A stretch of 32,123 nucleotides of DNA, from assembly GCA_026645745.1 (NCBI GenBank), contig JAPKMU010000010.1, forward strand, positions 1 to 32,123. The letters run 5' to 3'. This DNA is from Anaerolineae bacterium (lineage in GTDB: Bacteria; Chloroflexota; Anaerolineae; Aggregatilineales; Phototrophicaceae). The notes under the pieces are model-generated. The model was not told where the DNA came from, searched no databases, and saw nothing but the letters and a program-made list of their open reading frames with translations. A program made the position numbers and the translations under genes. Shown here piece by piece: positions 23,490 to 32,075 of the stretch; the first letter of the stretch is position 1, and each line of letters starts with the position of its first letter.

Positions 23490-23533
23490 AAGGTCAACTC
23501 GAAATCGCAAGGTGCGCCAATCATCGGAGGTTC

Positions 23534-23562
23534 ACTATAGCCGCAAACGCCAAAAATGTCGA
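23534..23562 (-). promoter_or_regulatory. Near-consensus promoter of the PspC-LiaF-like operon
   Basis: On the minus strand: -35 TCGACA (23562-23557), a 17-base spacer, -10 TATAGT (23539-23534). Each hexamer matches consensus at 5 of 6 positions. It lies 44 bases before the PspC start, in the divergent interval with the amidohydrolase. Confidence 0.65.
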
Positions 23563-23642
23563 ATTGGTTGCGGCGGCGAAGGCGAACGCGCATAATCGAC
23601 CCTTGACTGATCCGTTTATAAAACGACTGCTGAGTACCGCCT

Positions 23643-25232
23643 ATGCCCACGCCGCGCATATTCTATAACGGAACGATCCATACGCTTGACCCGAATATTC
23701 CGACCGCGAGTGTCCTATTCAGCGATGAATACGGGCAAATTCGCTTTTGCGGCTCGATTGTTGAACTCGGCACGGTCGCGCCGAGCACCAAACGGGTTGA
23801 CCTCGGCGGTCGCACGCTGATTCCGGGGTTCAATGATGCGCATGTCCATGTATGGAAGCTTGGACTGCTGCTGACGATTCAAGTGGATGCACGCGGCGCG
23901 GCTGCCCCATCGATTGATGCGATCATCGCGCGTTTCCGTGAGCGTGCCGAGTCCGTCCCCGCCGGAACATGGCTGCTTGGTCGCGGTTACAACGAAGCCG
24001 CACTCCCAGAACGTCGTCACCCGACCGCCGCCGATCTCGACCTTGCCGCACCGGAGCACCCAATCGCGCTCACGCGCACCTGTGGGCATATGATCGTCGC
24101 CAATACGCTGGCGCTGAAACTGGCGAATATCACCGCCGAAACGCCTGATCCTCCCGGCGGCGTAATCGTCCGTGATGAATCAGGCAATCCAACCGGACTG
24201 TTACAAGAAACGGCGATGGGGCTGATCACCCGAGCCATCCCCGATCTTGACCCTGAAACGATGGGGGCAGCGATCCGTGCGGCGACGTATCACCAACTGC
24301 GCTTGGGCATTACCAGCGCAACCGATCCGCTGCTGATGCCGCATCACTTGAGCGTCTACCGCGAACTTGATGAAGCGCATGATTTGGCGATGCGCATCAA
24401 CGGTTTACCGATCCGACGCCCGGACGGTGGCACAGAGACTCTGCCGCTGCCTGAAAAGCACCTCAGCGAGATGCTGCGCGTGGATACGGTTAAATTCTTC
24501 GCGGACGGCGGCTTAAGCGGCGCAACGGCAGCCCTCAGTGTGCCATTTAAGGTGACGGGAACGCACGGCGTTCTACGCTTTGAGGACGATGAACTGTTCG
24601 AGTTGATGTTCGAAGCGCATGTCAACGGCTTCCGTATCGCCACCCACGCCATCGGGGATGTCGCGCTCGAACAGGTGATCAGCACCTACGAGAAGCTGTA
24701 TGCCGCGCACCCGTCGGAACTGCGCCACCGGATCGAACATCTCGGTTTACCGAGCGCCGATCATTTGCGGCGCTGCCAAGCGATGAACGTGATCGCCGTG
24801 CCGCAGACGGTATTTTTACCCGCGCTTGGGAATACCTACCGCCGTTATCTGCCGGACGAGTTTTTCCCGCGCTGCTACCCCGTGCGGAGTATGCTCGACG
24901 CAGGGTTAACCGTCGCGCTAAGTTCGGATGCGCCAGTCGTACCGGATGATAATCCGCTGTTGGGTATGAAAGCCGCGCTCGACCGGCTTGATCCGTTCGG
25001 TGAACCGATCGCGCCGGAACAAGCGATCACGCCGTATGAAGCGCTTTACGCTTACACGATGGGCGGCGCGATTGCGTCCGGGGATGCGGATAATCGCGGC
25101 AGCTTGACGCCGGGGAAATGGGCAGACATGACCGTGTTGAGCGCCGATCCGCTGACCACGCCGCCGGAGGAACTCACCTCGATCACGGTGGATGAAACAT
25201 ATGTCGGCGGAATGCTGGTCTACGAGCGGTGA
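23643..25232 (+). CDS. YtcJ-like metal-dependent amidohydrolase
   Basis: A 529-aa member of the amidohydrolase superfamily (amidohydrolase 3, YtcJ/NfdA-like). Metal-binding set: H67-x-H69 in NDAHVHV, a Lys candidate K284 in VKFFADGG, H335 in THAIGD, H366 in RIEHLGL and D429 in SSDAPVVPDDNP. The N-terminal beta-sandwich (IFYNGTIHTLDP) and the ending 'G..TPGKWADMTVLSADP' are standard. These enzymes hydrolyse amide-like bonds in varied small molecules; the substrate is not predictable. Cytoplasmic, no signal peptide. The ATG begins where the family starts. It diverges from the PspC operon, and YchF follows after 75 bases, perhaps with its own promoter (TATACT-like sequence near 25267). Confidence 0.92.
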   Translation: MPTPRIFYNGTIHTLDPNIPTASVLFSDEYGQIRFCGSIVELGTVAPSTKRVDLGGRTLIPGFNDAHVHVWKLGLLLTIQVDARGAAAPSIDAIIARFRERAESVPAGTWLLGRGYNEAALPERRHPTAADLDLAAPEHPIALTRTCGHMIVANTLALKLANITAETPDPPGGVIVRDESGNPTGLLQETAMGLITRAIPDLDPETMGAAIRAATYHQLRLGITSATDPLLMPHHLSVYRELDEAHDLAMRINGLPIRRPDGGTETLPLPEKHLSEMLRVDTVKFFADGGLSGATAALSVPFKVTGTHGVLRFEDDELFELMFEAHVNGFRIATHAIGDVALEQVISTYEKLYAAHPSELRHRIEHLGLPSADHLRRCQAMNVIAVPQTVFLPALGNTYRRYLPDEFFPRCYPVRSMLDAGLTVALSSDAPVVPDDNPLLGMKAALDRLDPFGEPIAPEQAITPYEALYAYTMGGAIASGDADNRGSLTPGKWADMTVLSADPLTTPPEELTSITVDETYVGGMLVYER

Positions 25233-25307
25233 TCAGCTTCACCCTATGCGCGCCTACGATTTCTTTTATACTTGCCCCGTTATGACGACTGACGAGAAAG
25301 CGAAACG

Positions 25308-26381
25308 ATGAAACTCGGCATTATCGGGTTACCCAACAGCGGCAAGACGACGATTTTTAACGCACTCACCCGCAGCACGCTCGCAACCGGAGCAGGCACC
25401 AGCGGACAATTCGAGATTCACACAGCGGTTGTGAATGTGCCCGATACCCGCGTCGATCAACTGCGCGACATGTACAAGCCGAAAAAGACAACCTACACCC
25501 AAGTCACGTATGTCGATATTGGCGGCTTGGATAAGGGCATCGGTGAAGGCGGACTCAAAGGTGAATTCCGCAACCAGCTAGGACAGCTTGACGGCTTTAT
25601 TCATGTTGTGCGCGCCTTCAAAGACGAGAACGTCCCGCACCCATATGACACCATCGATCCGCAGCGCGATGTCGAAAGCCTTGACGGCGAATTCATCCTC
25701 ACCGACCTCGTGATGGTTGAAACGCGGCTTGAAAAAATCGACGCTGAACTCAAACGCAAGGGCAAAACCGCCGATAAAGCCGTGCTCGATGAGCAGGAAA
25801 TGATGAACCGCTTGAAGGCTCAGCTTGAAGCGGAAAAACCCCTGCGCGATCTCAATTTAACCGAAGCGGAGCTTAAACCTTATCGCGGCTACGGCTTTCT
25901 CACGCTCAAGCCCACGCTGATCGTCGTCAACACGGACGAAGCGACGGGTGATGTAGGGATTGCTTATGAACACGCCATGAGCATGGTCGTCAACCTGAAG
26001 GGGCGCATCGAAGCCGAACTCAGCCAGCTTGACCCCGACGACGCGGTGATGTTCATGGAAGAATACGGGATCACCGAGTTGAGCGCGGATCGCGTGATTC
26101 ATGTGAGCTACCAACTGATGAACATTCAATCATTCTTCACCGTTGGCGAAGATGAAGTGCGCGCTTGGAGCGTGCCCATCGGCGCGACTGCCCCAGAAGC
26201 GGCGGGCGTGATCCATTCCGACTTGCAGAAGGGTTTTATCCGCGCCGAAGTGATGAATTATGCCGATCTGCTCGCCGCCGGAAGTGAAGCCGCGCTCAAA
26301 ACTGCGGGCAAATTCAAACTGGAAGGTAAAGAATACATCGTCAAAGACGGTGATATTCTGCATATCCGGTTCAATGTGTAG
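25308..26381 (+). CDS. ychF: YchF/OLA1-family ribosome-associated ATPase
   Basis: A 357-aa Obg-family P-loop protein that, unlike most relatives, prefers ATP; homologues bind ribosomes and act in stress and redox regulation. The P-loop is GLPNSGKTT (7-15), where most YchF proteins have NVGKST. The G3 region is DIGGL (70-74), and the altered G4 motif is NTDE (208-211), the NxxE type associated with ATP preference. A helical insert (about 130-190) and the C-terminal TGS domain (from about residue 275, ending KEYIVKDGDILHIRFNV) are complete. Start is set by the family's N-terminus. A G/C-rich repeat element follows, then a glycosyltransferase gene on the same strand. Confidence 0.95.
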   Translation: MKLGIIGLPNSGKTTIFNALTRSTLATGAGTSGQFEIHTAVVNVPDTRVDQLRDMYKPKKTTYTQVTYVDIGGLDKGIGEGGLKGEFRNQLGQLDGFIHVVRAFKDENVPHPYDTIDPQRDVESLDGEFILTDLVMVETRLEKIDAELKRKGKTADKAVLDEQEMMNRLKAQLEAEKPLRDLNLTEAELKPYRGYGFLTLKPTLIVVNTDEATGDVGIAYEHAMSMVVNLKGRIEAELSQLDPDDAVMFMEEYGITELSADRVIHVSYQLMNIQSFFTVGEDEVRAWSVPIGATAPEAAGVIHSDLQKGFIRAEVMNYADLLAAGSEAALKTAGKFKLEGKEYIVKDGDILHIRFNV

Positions 26382-26413
26382 CGACCTTTGCAGGCTTGTC
26401 TGATATTTAAGCC

Positions 26414-26535
26414 AAACCTCTCCCCCCGCCCCCCCTCTCCGCTGGCGCAGCGAGGGGGTGATCCATGCGTCTGGGCTACGAGCAGCGCTTTTTTCTCCCC
26501 TCCCCAAATGCTTTAGGGAGGGGGAGGGGGAGGGG
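26414..26535. repeat. C-rich/G-rich imperfect palindromic repeat with G-quadruplex motif
   Basis: Between ychF and the glycosyltransferase lies a segment with pyrimidine tracts (26417-26440), a GAGGGGG tract (26452-26458), another pyrimidine tract CTCCCCTCCCC (26495-26505) and a G tract (26516-26535). CTCCCCTCCC pairs almost perfectly with GGGAGGGGGAG around the AAATGCTTTA loop. The G tract is GGG-A-GGGGG-A-GGGGG-A-GGGG, a textbook four-run G-quadruplex with single-base loops. AAACC at the start and GGTTT at the end are also complementary. It looks like a dispersed intergenic repeat; copy number cannot be judged from one window. Confidence 0.6.
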
Positions 26536-26599
26536 TTTCTTTTCAATATTGACCAAGCCTTCCACTCCCACGCAAGCAGCGCGAATGGAAGAACCCCCC

Positions 26600-27736
26600 A
26601 TGACCCACAACCTTTTCATCGCATCAGGCATATTTCACCCGGAATCCGGCGGACCCGCGACCTATCTCCATGAGATTCTGCCGCACCTACAGGAGCGTGG
26701 CTGGGAAGTTCGCCTCGTCACCTACGCGGATCGCGCGGATGTTGGCGGCGATTACCCATATCCCGTCACGCGGATCGCGCGAACCGGATTACTCAAGCGC
26801 ACCGCTGACTATCGCGCCGCCGCCCGTCCGCTGCTCGATTGGGCAGACGTGACCTATCTGCATACACTTGGCTTGCCCTTGAGCGGCGCGAAATCGCCGC
26901 GCGTCGTTAAAGTCGTCGGTGATCTGGCGTGGGAGCGGGCTGTCCGCAAAAAATGGATCGCACCGACGACCGATATTGACGACTTCCAAAAGAGGACGAA
27001 CTCGATCCCCGCCGCGCTCGGCAAGATCGCACGCGCACGCGAAGCCCAGCGGCTCAACGGTGTGATTGTGCCGAGCGAATATCTCAAGCGCATGGTGATC
27101 GGGTGGGGTGTGAAACCGGAAAACGTGCAGGTGATCTATAACGCCATGCCGCCGCACTCCATCAGTGTGCTGCCATCGCGGGAAGATGCCCGCCGCCAAG
27201 TTGGATTCGCAGATGAACCGACTCTTGTCACCGTCGGGCGAATTCTGCCTTGGAAAGGCGTCGATCACTTGATCACAGCCGTTTCGCGGATTCCTAAAGT
27301 GCGCCTTGTCGTCGCGGGTGACGGCGATCTGCTTCCGGCGTTGAAAGCACAAGCGGAAGCGCTGCGTGTGGCGGATCGGGTGGCATTTTTGGGGAAAGTC
27401 CCGCGTGCCCGTGTCGATCTGCTCATGCGCGCCGCCGACTACACCGCGCTGTATTCCGGCTATGAAGGCTTAAGCCACACGCTGTTGGAAAGTCTGCGCG
27501 CCGGAACACCGTGCATCGCCAGCGCCAAAGGTGGCAACCCGGAGGTGATCCGCGACGGTGAAAATGGGCTGCTCGTGCCGTATGTCAACGTCGATGCGCT
27601 GACCGAAACGATCCGCGCGGCACTCGTGCCGGGGATGCGCGAAAAACTGGCGGCGAACGCGCATATTGGCATGGAGCGTTTCACATTTGAGCGCATGGTC
27701 GAAGCGACCGACGCAGCGCTCAAGGCGTTTATATAG
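26600..27736 (+). CDS. GT4-family glycosyltransferase
   Basis: A 378-aa GT-B glycosyltransferase. The N-terminal domain begins with the family opening THNLFIASGIFHPESGGPATYLHEILPHL (acceptor side), and the donor-side domain has VTVGRILPWKGVDHLI, ADYTALYSGYEG and the E-x7-E motif in EGLSHTLLE. Probably cytoplasmic or membrane-associated, adding a sugar to a lipid or polymer; donor unknown. ATG at 26600 is chosen although the frame is open through the repeat element to 26465, because the upstream stretch is low-complexity repeat translation and GGAAGAA lies 6 bases before this ATG; ATG 26585 is a second possibility. It is only distantly similar to the glycosyltransferase at 8735. Confidence 0.9.
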   Translation: MTHNLFIASGIFHPESGGPATYLHEILPHLQERGWEVRLVTYADRADVGGDYPYPVTRIARTGLLKRTADYRAAARPLLDWADVTYLHTLGLPLSGAKSPRVVKVVGDLAWERAVRKKWIAPTTDIDDFQKRTNSIPAALGKIARAREAQRLNGVIVPSEYLKRMVIGWGVKPENVQVIYNAMPPHSISVLPSREDARRQVGFADEPTLVTVGRILPWKGVDHLITAVSRIPKVRLVVAGDGDLLPALKAQAEALRVADRVAFLGKVPRARVDLLMRAADYTALYSGYEGLSHTLLESLRAGTPCIASAKGGNPEVIRDGENGLLVPYVNVDALTETIRAALVPGMREKLAANAHIGMERFTFERMVEATDAALKAFI

Positions 27737-27797
27737 CGCAACGGGCTGCGTGTTTCTGCGTAAAGATAGAATACGTGATCGATAAAGCGGAGACACA

Positions 27798-28265
27798 ATG
27801 TACCAAACCGTTAAACGTTGGCTGTATCGCGGAAATCGCCCCAACTGGATCGCCCAACTGATGAATAAGGCATGGGCAGCATTTCACGCCTCTGGGATTA
27901 TTCCGAACTGGGTCAAATTGGAAGTGATCGGCAGAAAATCCGGCAAGCTGATCACGCTGCCTGTCGTCGTCGCCATCATCAACGGCGAACGTTATCTCGT
28001 GTCAATGTTGGGCGATGAGGCACAGTGGGTCTTAAACGTGCGCGCCGCCAATGGCAAAGCATACGTCACGAGCGGTCGCCGCTCCGAAGTGAGGCTTGAA
28101 GAAATCCCCGTCGATCAGCGTGCCCCGATCTTGAAAGCATACCTGCAAGCCGCGCCGGGCGCACGCCCGCACATTCCGGTGAACAAAGATGCGCCGCTGT
28201 CAGAATTTGAAGCGGTCGCAGCATCGTTCCCTGCATTTCGGATCACGCCGCTCGCTCATTCGTGA
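27798..28265 (+). CDS. Ddn-like F420-dependent (deazaflavin) nitroreductase family protein
   Basis: A 155-aa single-domain split-beta-barrel protein of the DUF385/Ddn family. The family core is clear: LEVIGRKSGKLITLPVVVAIINGERYLVSMLGDEAQWVLNVRAANGKAYV (about residues 41-90). Characterised relatives (mycobacterial Ddn, FGD-linked reductases) bind F420, and F420 occurs in Chloroflexota; cofactor use here is inferred from family. GGAG lies about 8 bases before the ATG. It is 61 bases after the glycosyltransferase and its last 10 bases overlap the convergent metallo-hydrolase gene. Confidence 0.9.
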   Translation: MYQTVKRWLYRGNRPNWIAQLMNKAWAAFHASGIIPNWVKLEVIGRKSGKLITLPVVVAIINGERYLVSMLGDEAQWVLNVRAANGKAYVTSGRRSEVRLEEIPVDQRAPILKAYLQAAPGARPHIPVNKDAPLSEFEAVAASFPAFRITPLAHS

Positions 28266-29236
28266 TACATCCACACACCGTCCTGTTCTTCGACGGTGAG
28301 CGTGCCATCTTTCACAAGAAAATCGAGATGCGCCAGTGATTCGACCAGTGCGAAACGCATCTCATGGGTGGTCAACCGTGAAAAATCAAACAGCGTGACC
28401 GCGACAGTGTGCGCGTTCGCGCCGTGCCGCGCCGCTTGATATGCCGATTCCAAGCGCGCGTCGTGATGCGCGATCAATTCGTCAATGCGCTTACGCCAAT
28501 ACTCGATCAGCGTCTTGTGACCCGGCAGCGCCACCCGAACCGGCAGATCGCGCAGTGAGCGCAGCGATTTGAGAAAGTCGGGGAGTGGGTGCGGATTGCC
28601 GCCAAACCATACCCCGATATTCGGCGTGATCTTGTTCAGCACATGATCGCCGGAGAACATCAGCCCATCGGCTTGATCGAAAAAGAGAAGCTGTCCATCG
28701 CTGTGACCCGGCGCGTGAATTGCCAAACATGCACGGTCGCCGATCATGACGGTTTCCCCCGGCGCGATGGTCGTCTCACAAGTGGGATGTGGGAAAGTCA
28801 TCGCCCGCGTGGAGCTAATCCCGCTGATGATGGCGGTGCTGAGATCATCTGATGCGCCGCTTTTACGCATCTGATCGCGCACATCGTTATCTCGTTCGCC
28901 GCGTTCTTTCCACACGCGGTTCGCCATATCACGCTCAATCTGCGATAGGCGAACTTCGGCATGAGGGCTGCGCGCTTGCAGCCACCCCGCCAACCCGTAA
29001 TGATCCGGGTGGGTGTGCGTCAGGATGATCTGCTGAACGCTCTCCGGCATCATTTCGAGTTCGTCGAAAGCGGCTTGCCATGCCTCAAGCGCGGGCGGGT
29101 GATTCAATCCGGTGTCGATGATCGTCCAGCCGTGCGCGCCGCGCACAAGATACACGTTGACCCGGTTGAGCAAAAATGGAAGCGGAATATGAAGCTGATA
29201 AATGTCTTCTTCGATTTGGTGGAGTGGGCTTACCAT
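28256..29236 (-). CDS. Metallo-beta-lactamase-fold hydrolase
   Basis: A 326-aa MBL-fold enzyme. The zinc-binding motif is H74-T-H76-P-D78-H79, followed by H178 in APGHSDG, D197 in SGDHVL and H240 in LPGHK: a complete binuclear site. A C-terminal helical extension (about 250-326) is of the type seen in glyoxalase II-like and LACTB2-like members. Substrate is unknown (thioester, lactone or phosphoester all possible). No signal peptide. The ATG overlaps the stop of the upstream J-domain gene by 7 bases (ATGGTAA), implying translational coupling. Confidence 0.92.
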   Translation of the reverse strand: MVSPLHQIEEDIYQLHIPLPFLLNRVNVYLVRGAHGWTIIDTGLNHPPALEAWQAAFDELEMMPESVQQIILTHTHPDHYGLAGWLQARSPHAEVRLSQIERDMANRVWKERGERDNDVRDQMRKSGASDDLSTAIISGISSTRAMTFPHPTCETTIAPGETVMIGDRACLAIHAPGHSDGQLLFFDQADGLMFSGDHVLNKITPNIGVWFGGNPHPLPDFLKSLRSLRDLPVRVALPGHKTLIEYWRKRIDELIAHHDARLESAYQAARHGANAHTVAVTLFDFSRLTTHEMRFALVESLAHLDFLVKDGTLTVEEQDGVWMYHE

Positions 29237-30099
29237 CGTCTCTGCATCTTAATGTAAGTGTAGGCTTCGTTGATCTCTTTGAAGCGCGCTTCGGCTTCAT
29301 CCTTCGGAAGTCGTGAAACATCCGGGTGAAGTTCGCGCGCAAGCTGACGAAATGCGGTTTTCACGTCGTGTTCGGCAGCGTCGGCGGTCACGCCGAGCAG
29401 TTCCAATGACTTATCGAGCTTGGTTTGTGGGCGCGGAGGCGGCGGGATTTCTTGTTCAGCGTGTTCGCTGCCCCACGATGCTGCCCCATTCCATACATAT
29501 TGCCATGTTGCGCTGTTTTGACGCCGATATTCGCGGCGGAATCGCTCCCGTACCGCGCTGGCATCGGCGGATTTCCAAAAGGCTTCGGTTCCGAAGTAGG
29601 CGATCAACCAATCCCCTTTGATCGCTGCGGGCGATTTCACCCACATGCGATAGCTCGGCAGGTTAGCGAGTGTTACATCGGGTCCGTACCAAATTTCGAC
29701 TTCGCTGCGCCCAAACGACCGAAAATGCACCTGCCCCACATGCGCCCCGTCGTCATCCACGCGATAGGTGTAGATGCGATCCTTAAAGAGCGCATGGAGC
29801 ATCACTAAAGAATCATCGGGGATAAACCGCTCACCATCACCGGGGAGCAGTGCTGCGTCGAGCAAGATCAGCGTGCCAATACCCGCACGCGTCGCATCGC
29901 TCACCAAGCGTTTGAGCACGCGCGGCTTTGGCAAGTTCCACATCAAGGTGACATGGATGGTTAACCCGCCCCACGTATGCGCGATCAGCGACGGATCGCG
30001 CTCCGGGTCGCGGGTATCCTCGCGGCGCACATGACAATAACGCACGCTGTTAATGTTCATCAATGAGCGTGCAAGCCAGCGCTTGACATCCTCAATCAT
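29230..30099 (-). CDS. Unknown domain with C-terminal J domain
   Basis: A 289-aa protein. The last ~60 residues form a DnaJ-type J domain: LELLGVTADAAEHDVKTAFRQL with HPD at 258-260 and the helix IV ending EINEAYTYI, so it can in principle recruit a DnaK/Hsp70. No Gly/Phe-rich or zinc-finger region exists, so this is a type-III J protein with the J domain at the C-terminus. Residues 1-215 are an alpha/beta domain I do not recognise (GTLILLDAALLPGD, YRMWVKSPAAIKGDWLIAYFG). A PPPPRP linker separates the two. Start at 30099 is family-independent and without a clear ribosome-binding site; it sits inside an inverted repeat. Coupled by overlap to the MBL hydrolase. Confidence 0.82.
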   Translation of the reverse strand: MIEDVKRWLARSLMNINSVRYCHVRREDTRDPERDPSLIAHTWGGLTIHVTLMWNLPKPRVLKRLVSDATRAGIGTLILLDAALLPGDGERFIPDDSLVMLHALFKDRIYTYRVDDDGAHVGQVHFRSFGRSEVEIWYGPDVTLANLPSYRMWVKSPAAIKGDWLIAYFGTEAFWKSADASAVRERFRREYRRQNSATWQYVWNGAASWGSEHAEQEIPPPPRPQTKLDKSLELLGVTADAAEHDVKTAFRQLARELHPDVSRLPKDEAEARFKEINEAYTYIKMQRRW

Positions 30100-30156
30100 G
30101 CGGTTTTGGAATCTCGTTGAACCATGACCGCCATTATAGTTGAAAACCGCATGATT
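30094..30156 (-). promoter_or_regulatory. 14-bp inverted repeat covering the J-protein start codon, with consensus -10 in the loop
   Basis: AATCATGCGGTTTT (30094-30107) and AAAACCGCATGATT (30143-30156) are perfect inverted copies separated by 35 bases. The arm at 30094-30107 contains the ATG of the J-domain gene on the minus strand. The loop carries TATAAT on the minus strand (30138-30133). A transcript started there would lack the distal arm, whereas read-through from the S9 peptidase gene would contain both arms and could fold over the start codon. Confidence 0.6.
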
Positions 30157-30167
30157 TTTTCACGCAC

Positions 30168-32075
30168 TCACGCAAAGATCACGTACTGATTCAGAAAAGC
30201 GAGAATCGCCCGGTAATAATGCGCCGTCGTCTCCGCTTTTCGCCAACCGTGTCCTTCGCCCGGATACACATGATACTCATGTGGGACGCCGCGCGCCTTG
30301 AGTGACGCCGCAATCGCGTTCGACTGGGCAATCGGCACGGCTTCGTCAGCATCCCCGTGAAACAGAATCACGGGATCGGTGATCTTGTCGGCATGGAACA
30401 GCGGCGACCGCTCCCGATAGCGTTCGGCATCATCCGGCAGCACACCCACAAGCTGATCGTTGTAGCGCGATTCAAATTTCCAATCGCCGCCTTCCAACGC
30501 CAGCGTAAACTGATTGCTGATCCCGTATGCACACACCCCGGCACGGTAGAACCCCGGCATCGTAACCAGCGATTGCAGTACGCTGTAACCGCCCGCGCTC
30601 CCGCCCATGATCACAAACTTGGTAGGGTCAGCGAGTCCTTGCGTCGCCAGCCATGTCGCGCCGCGTGCGCTGTCTTCGACATCGTAAATCCCCCACATCC
30701 CCCGGTGCTTGAGCATATAAGCGCGTCCGTAGCCGGTGCTGCCCCGGTGATTCGGCGCTAAAACGGCGTAACCGCGTGTGGCGAAGAACTGAACATCATG
30801 CTGAAAATTCGTGCGCTGCTGTGATGTCGGTCCGCCGTGTACCAGCACGATCAGCGGCGGCGCGCCGGGAGATTCAAAGCGTTGGCTGGCGGGTGGGAAG
30901 TAAACACCGTGCGCGGGTTCACCGTCAAAACTCGTCCATGAGATCGGTTCGCCCTTCGAAAGCGCATCCGCCGCAATCGATTCGGTGGACGAGCGGCGGC
31001 GCACACTGACCCGTCGCGGGGCATCCGGCTTAATCGTGAGCAGACGATCCGACTGTACATGCGATCCGGCGATCACGGCGATTCGTCCAGTGTTCGGCGC
31101 GGTGGCGATCTGCGTCAAATAGTTGTAGCCCTCTAAGCCGTCGATCTGCATATGGCTGCCGCTGTTGAGATCGACCTGCCACAATGACCAGACGCCGCCG
31201 GGAGCGTTGCGCAAATAGGCGATGACATGATCGTTCATCCAACCATAGACGCGGTTTCCCTGCCGCCATGTGGGGACGCCGTGTTCAAATGCTTCAGTCG
31301 TGATCTGTGTGTGTTCGCCTGTGCTGAGGTTGTAGGTATACAACTGCCACCAGCCCGACGCATCGCTCACATAGGCGAGTCGCGTGCCATCCGGCGAAAA
31401 CTCCGGCTGCTGAACCGAGGTATCGTTGTCCCCTGTGATCAGTGTCGATTCTTCAAGATAGGGTACGCCGAGCGGATCAACTGCCAGCGTGATCAGATGA
31501 AGCTGCGTCCCGTCCCAAGGCATATTCGGGAAATCCCATGCGATATAAGCGATCTGCTTGCCGTCGGGACTCCATGCGGGCTGCATGACGAAATCCGTGC
31601 CATACGCGAGTTTGCGCGGGAAATGCCGCCCGTTGCTGTCAACCAGTGCTAAACCATCCGTGCCTTCGTAATGATGGACGTAGACGATCCATGCCCCATC
31701 GGGCGAAACACGCGGCGCGGCACATGATCCGAAAGTCGGCGTGATCGCTTTGGTGCGTCCACCCGTGACGGGAACGCGGTACAGTCGTCCATTTTTTCCC
31801 GCGAAGACGACAACTCCATTATGAACGGTGAATTCACCGCCGCCGTAGCCGATTCCGCCGCGCACGTTTTGTTCAACATCCGTCAAGTCGTGGAGCGCAT
31901 CACCGGGGCGCTGCGCGACCACGAGATTTTGTGATCCTGTTTGAAAAGTGCGCGTTTCGCTCCAAACGAGTGTCTCACCATCCCATTGAACATCTTGAAG
32001 GCGGAGCGTTCCGGCGGTCATCCCAGCGGAGATTGGGCTGCTCCATGTGCCAAACGGGGCTTTTTCACGCTTCAT
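30168..32075 (-). CDS. S9-family prolyl oligopeptidase-type serine peptidase
   Basis: A 635-aa peptidase. The N-terminal ~370 residues form a beta-propeller with PD40 strands (APRVSPDGAWIVYV, PAWSPDGKQIAYIAW, PEFSPDGTRLAYVSD) that restricts access to the active site. The C-terminal alpha/beta hydrolase domain holds the catalytic triad: S493 in GGSAGG, D577 in HGDADEAVP and H609 in GEGHG. LVHGGPTSQQ at 411-420 is the oxyanion-hole region. The acyl-aminoacyl-peptidase/dipeptidyl-peptidase group is the nearest; no signal peptide, so cytoplasmic. AAGGA lies about 12 bases before the ATG, and a TATAAC -10 candidate lies at 32106-32101 (its -35 would be outside the window). It is followed after 68 bases by the J-domain gene. 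Confidence 0.93.
   Translation of the reverse strand: MKREKAPFGTWSSPISAGMTAGTLRLQDVQWDGETLVWSETRTFQTGSQNLVVAQRPGDALHDLTDVEQNVRGGIGYGGGEFTVHNGVVVFAGKNGRLYRVPVTGGRTKAITPTFGSCAAPRVSPDGAWIVYVHHYEGTDGLALVDSNGRHFPRKLAYGTDFVMQPAWSPDGKQIAYIAWDFPNMPWDGTQLHLITLAVDPLGVPYLEESTLITGDNDTSVQQPEFSPDGTRLAYVSDASGWWQLYTYNLSTGEHTQITTEAFEHGVPTWRQGNRVYGWMNDHVIAYLRNAPGGVWSLWQVDLNSGSHMQIDGLEGYNYLTQIATAPNTGRIAVIAGSHVQSDRLLTIKPDAPRRVSVRRRSSTESIAADALSKGEPISWTSFDGEPAHGVYFPPASQRFESPGAPPLIVLVHGGPTSQQRTNFQHDVQFFATRGYAVLAPNHRGSTGYGRAYMLKHRGMWGIYDVEDSARGATWLATQGLADPTKFVIMGGSAGGYSVLQSLVTMPGFYRAGVCAYGISNQFTLALEGGDWKFESRYNDQLVGVLPDDAERYRERSPLFHADKITDPVILFHGDADEAVPIAQSNAIAASLKARGVPHEYHVYPGEGHGWRKAETTAHYYRAILAFLNQYVIFA

Noticed and set aside
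26789-27352. Open frame of about 187 codons on the minus strand
   Set aside because: Shadow of the GT4 glycosyltransferase; composition is Arg/His/Cys-rich with no motif.
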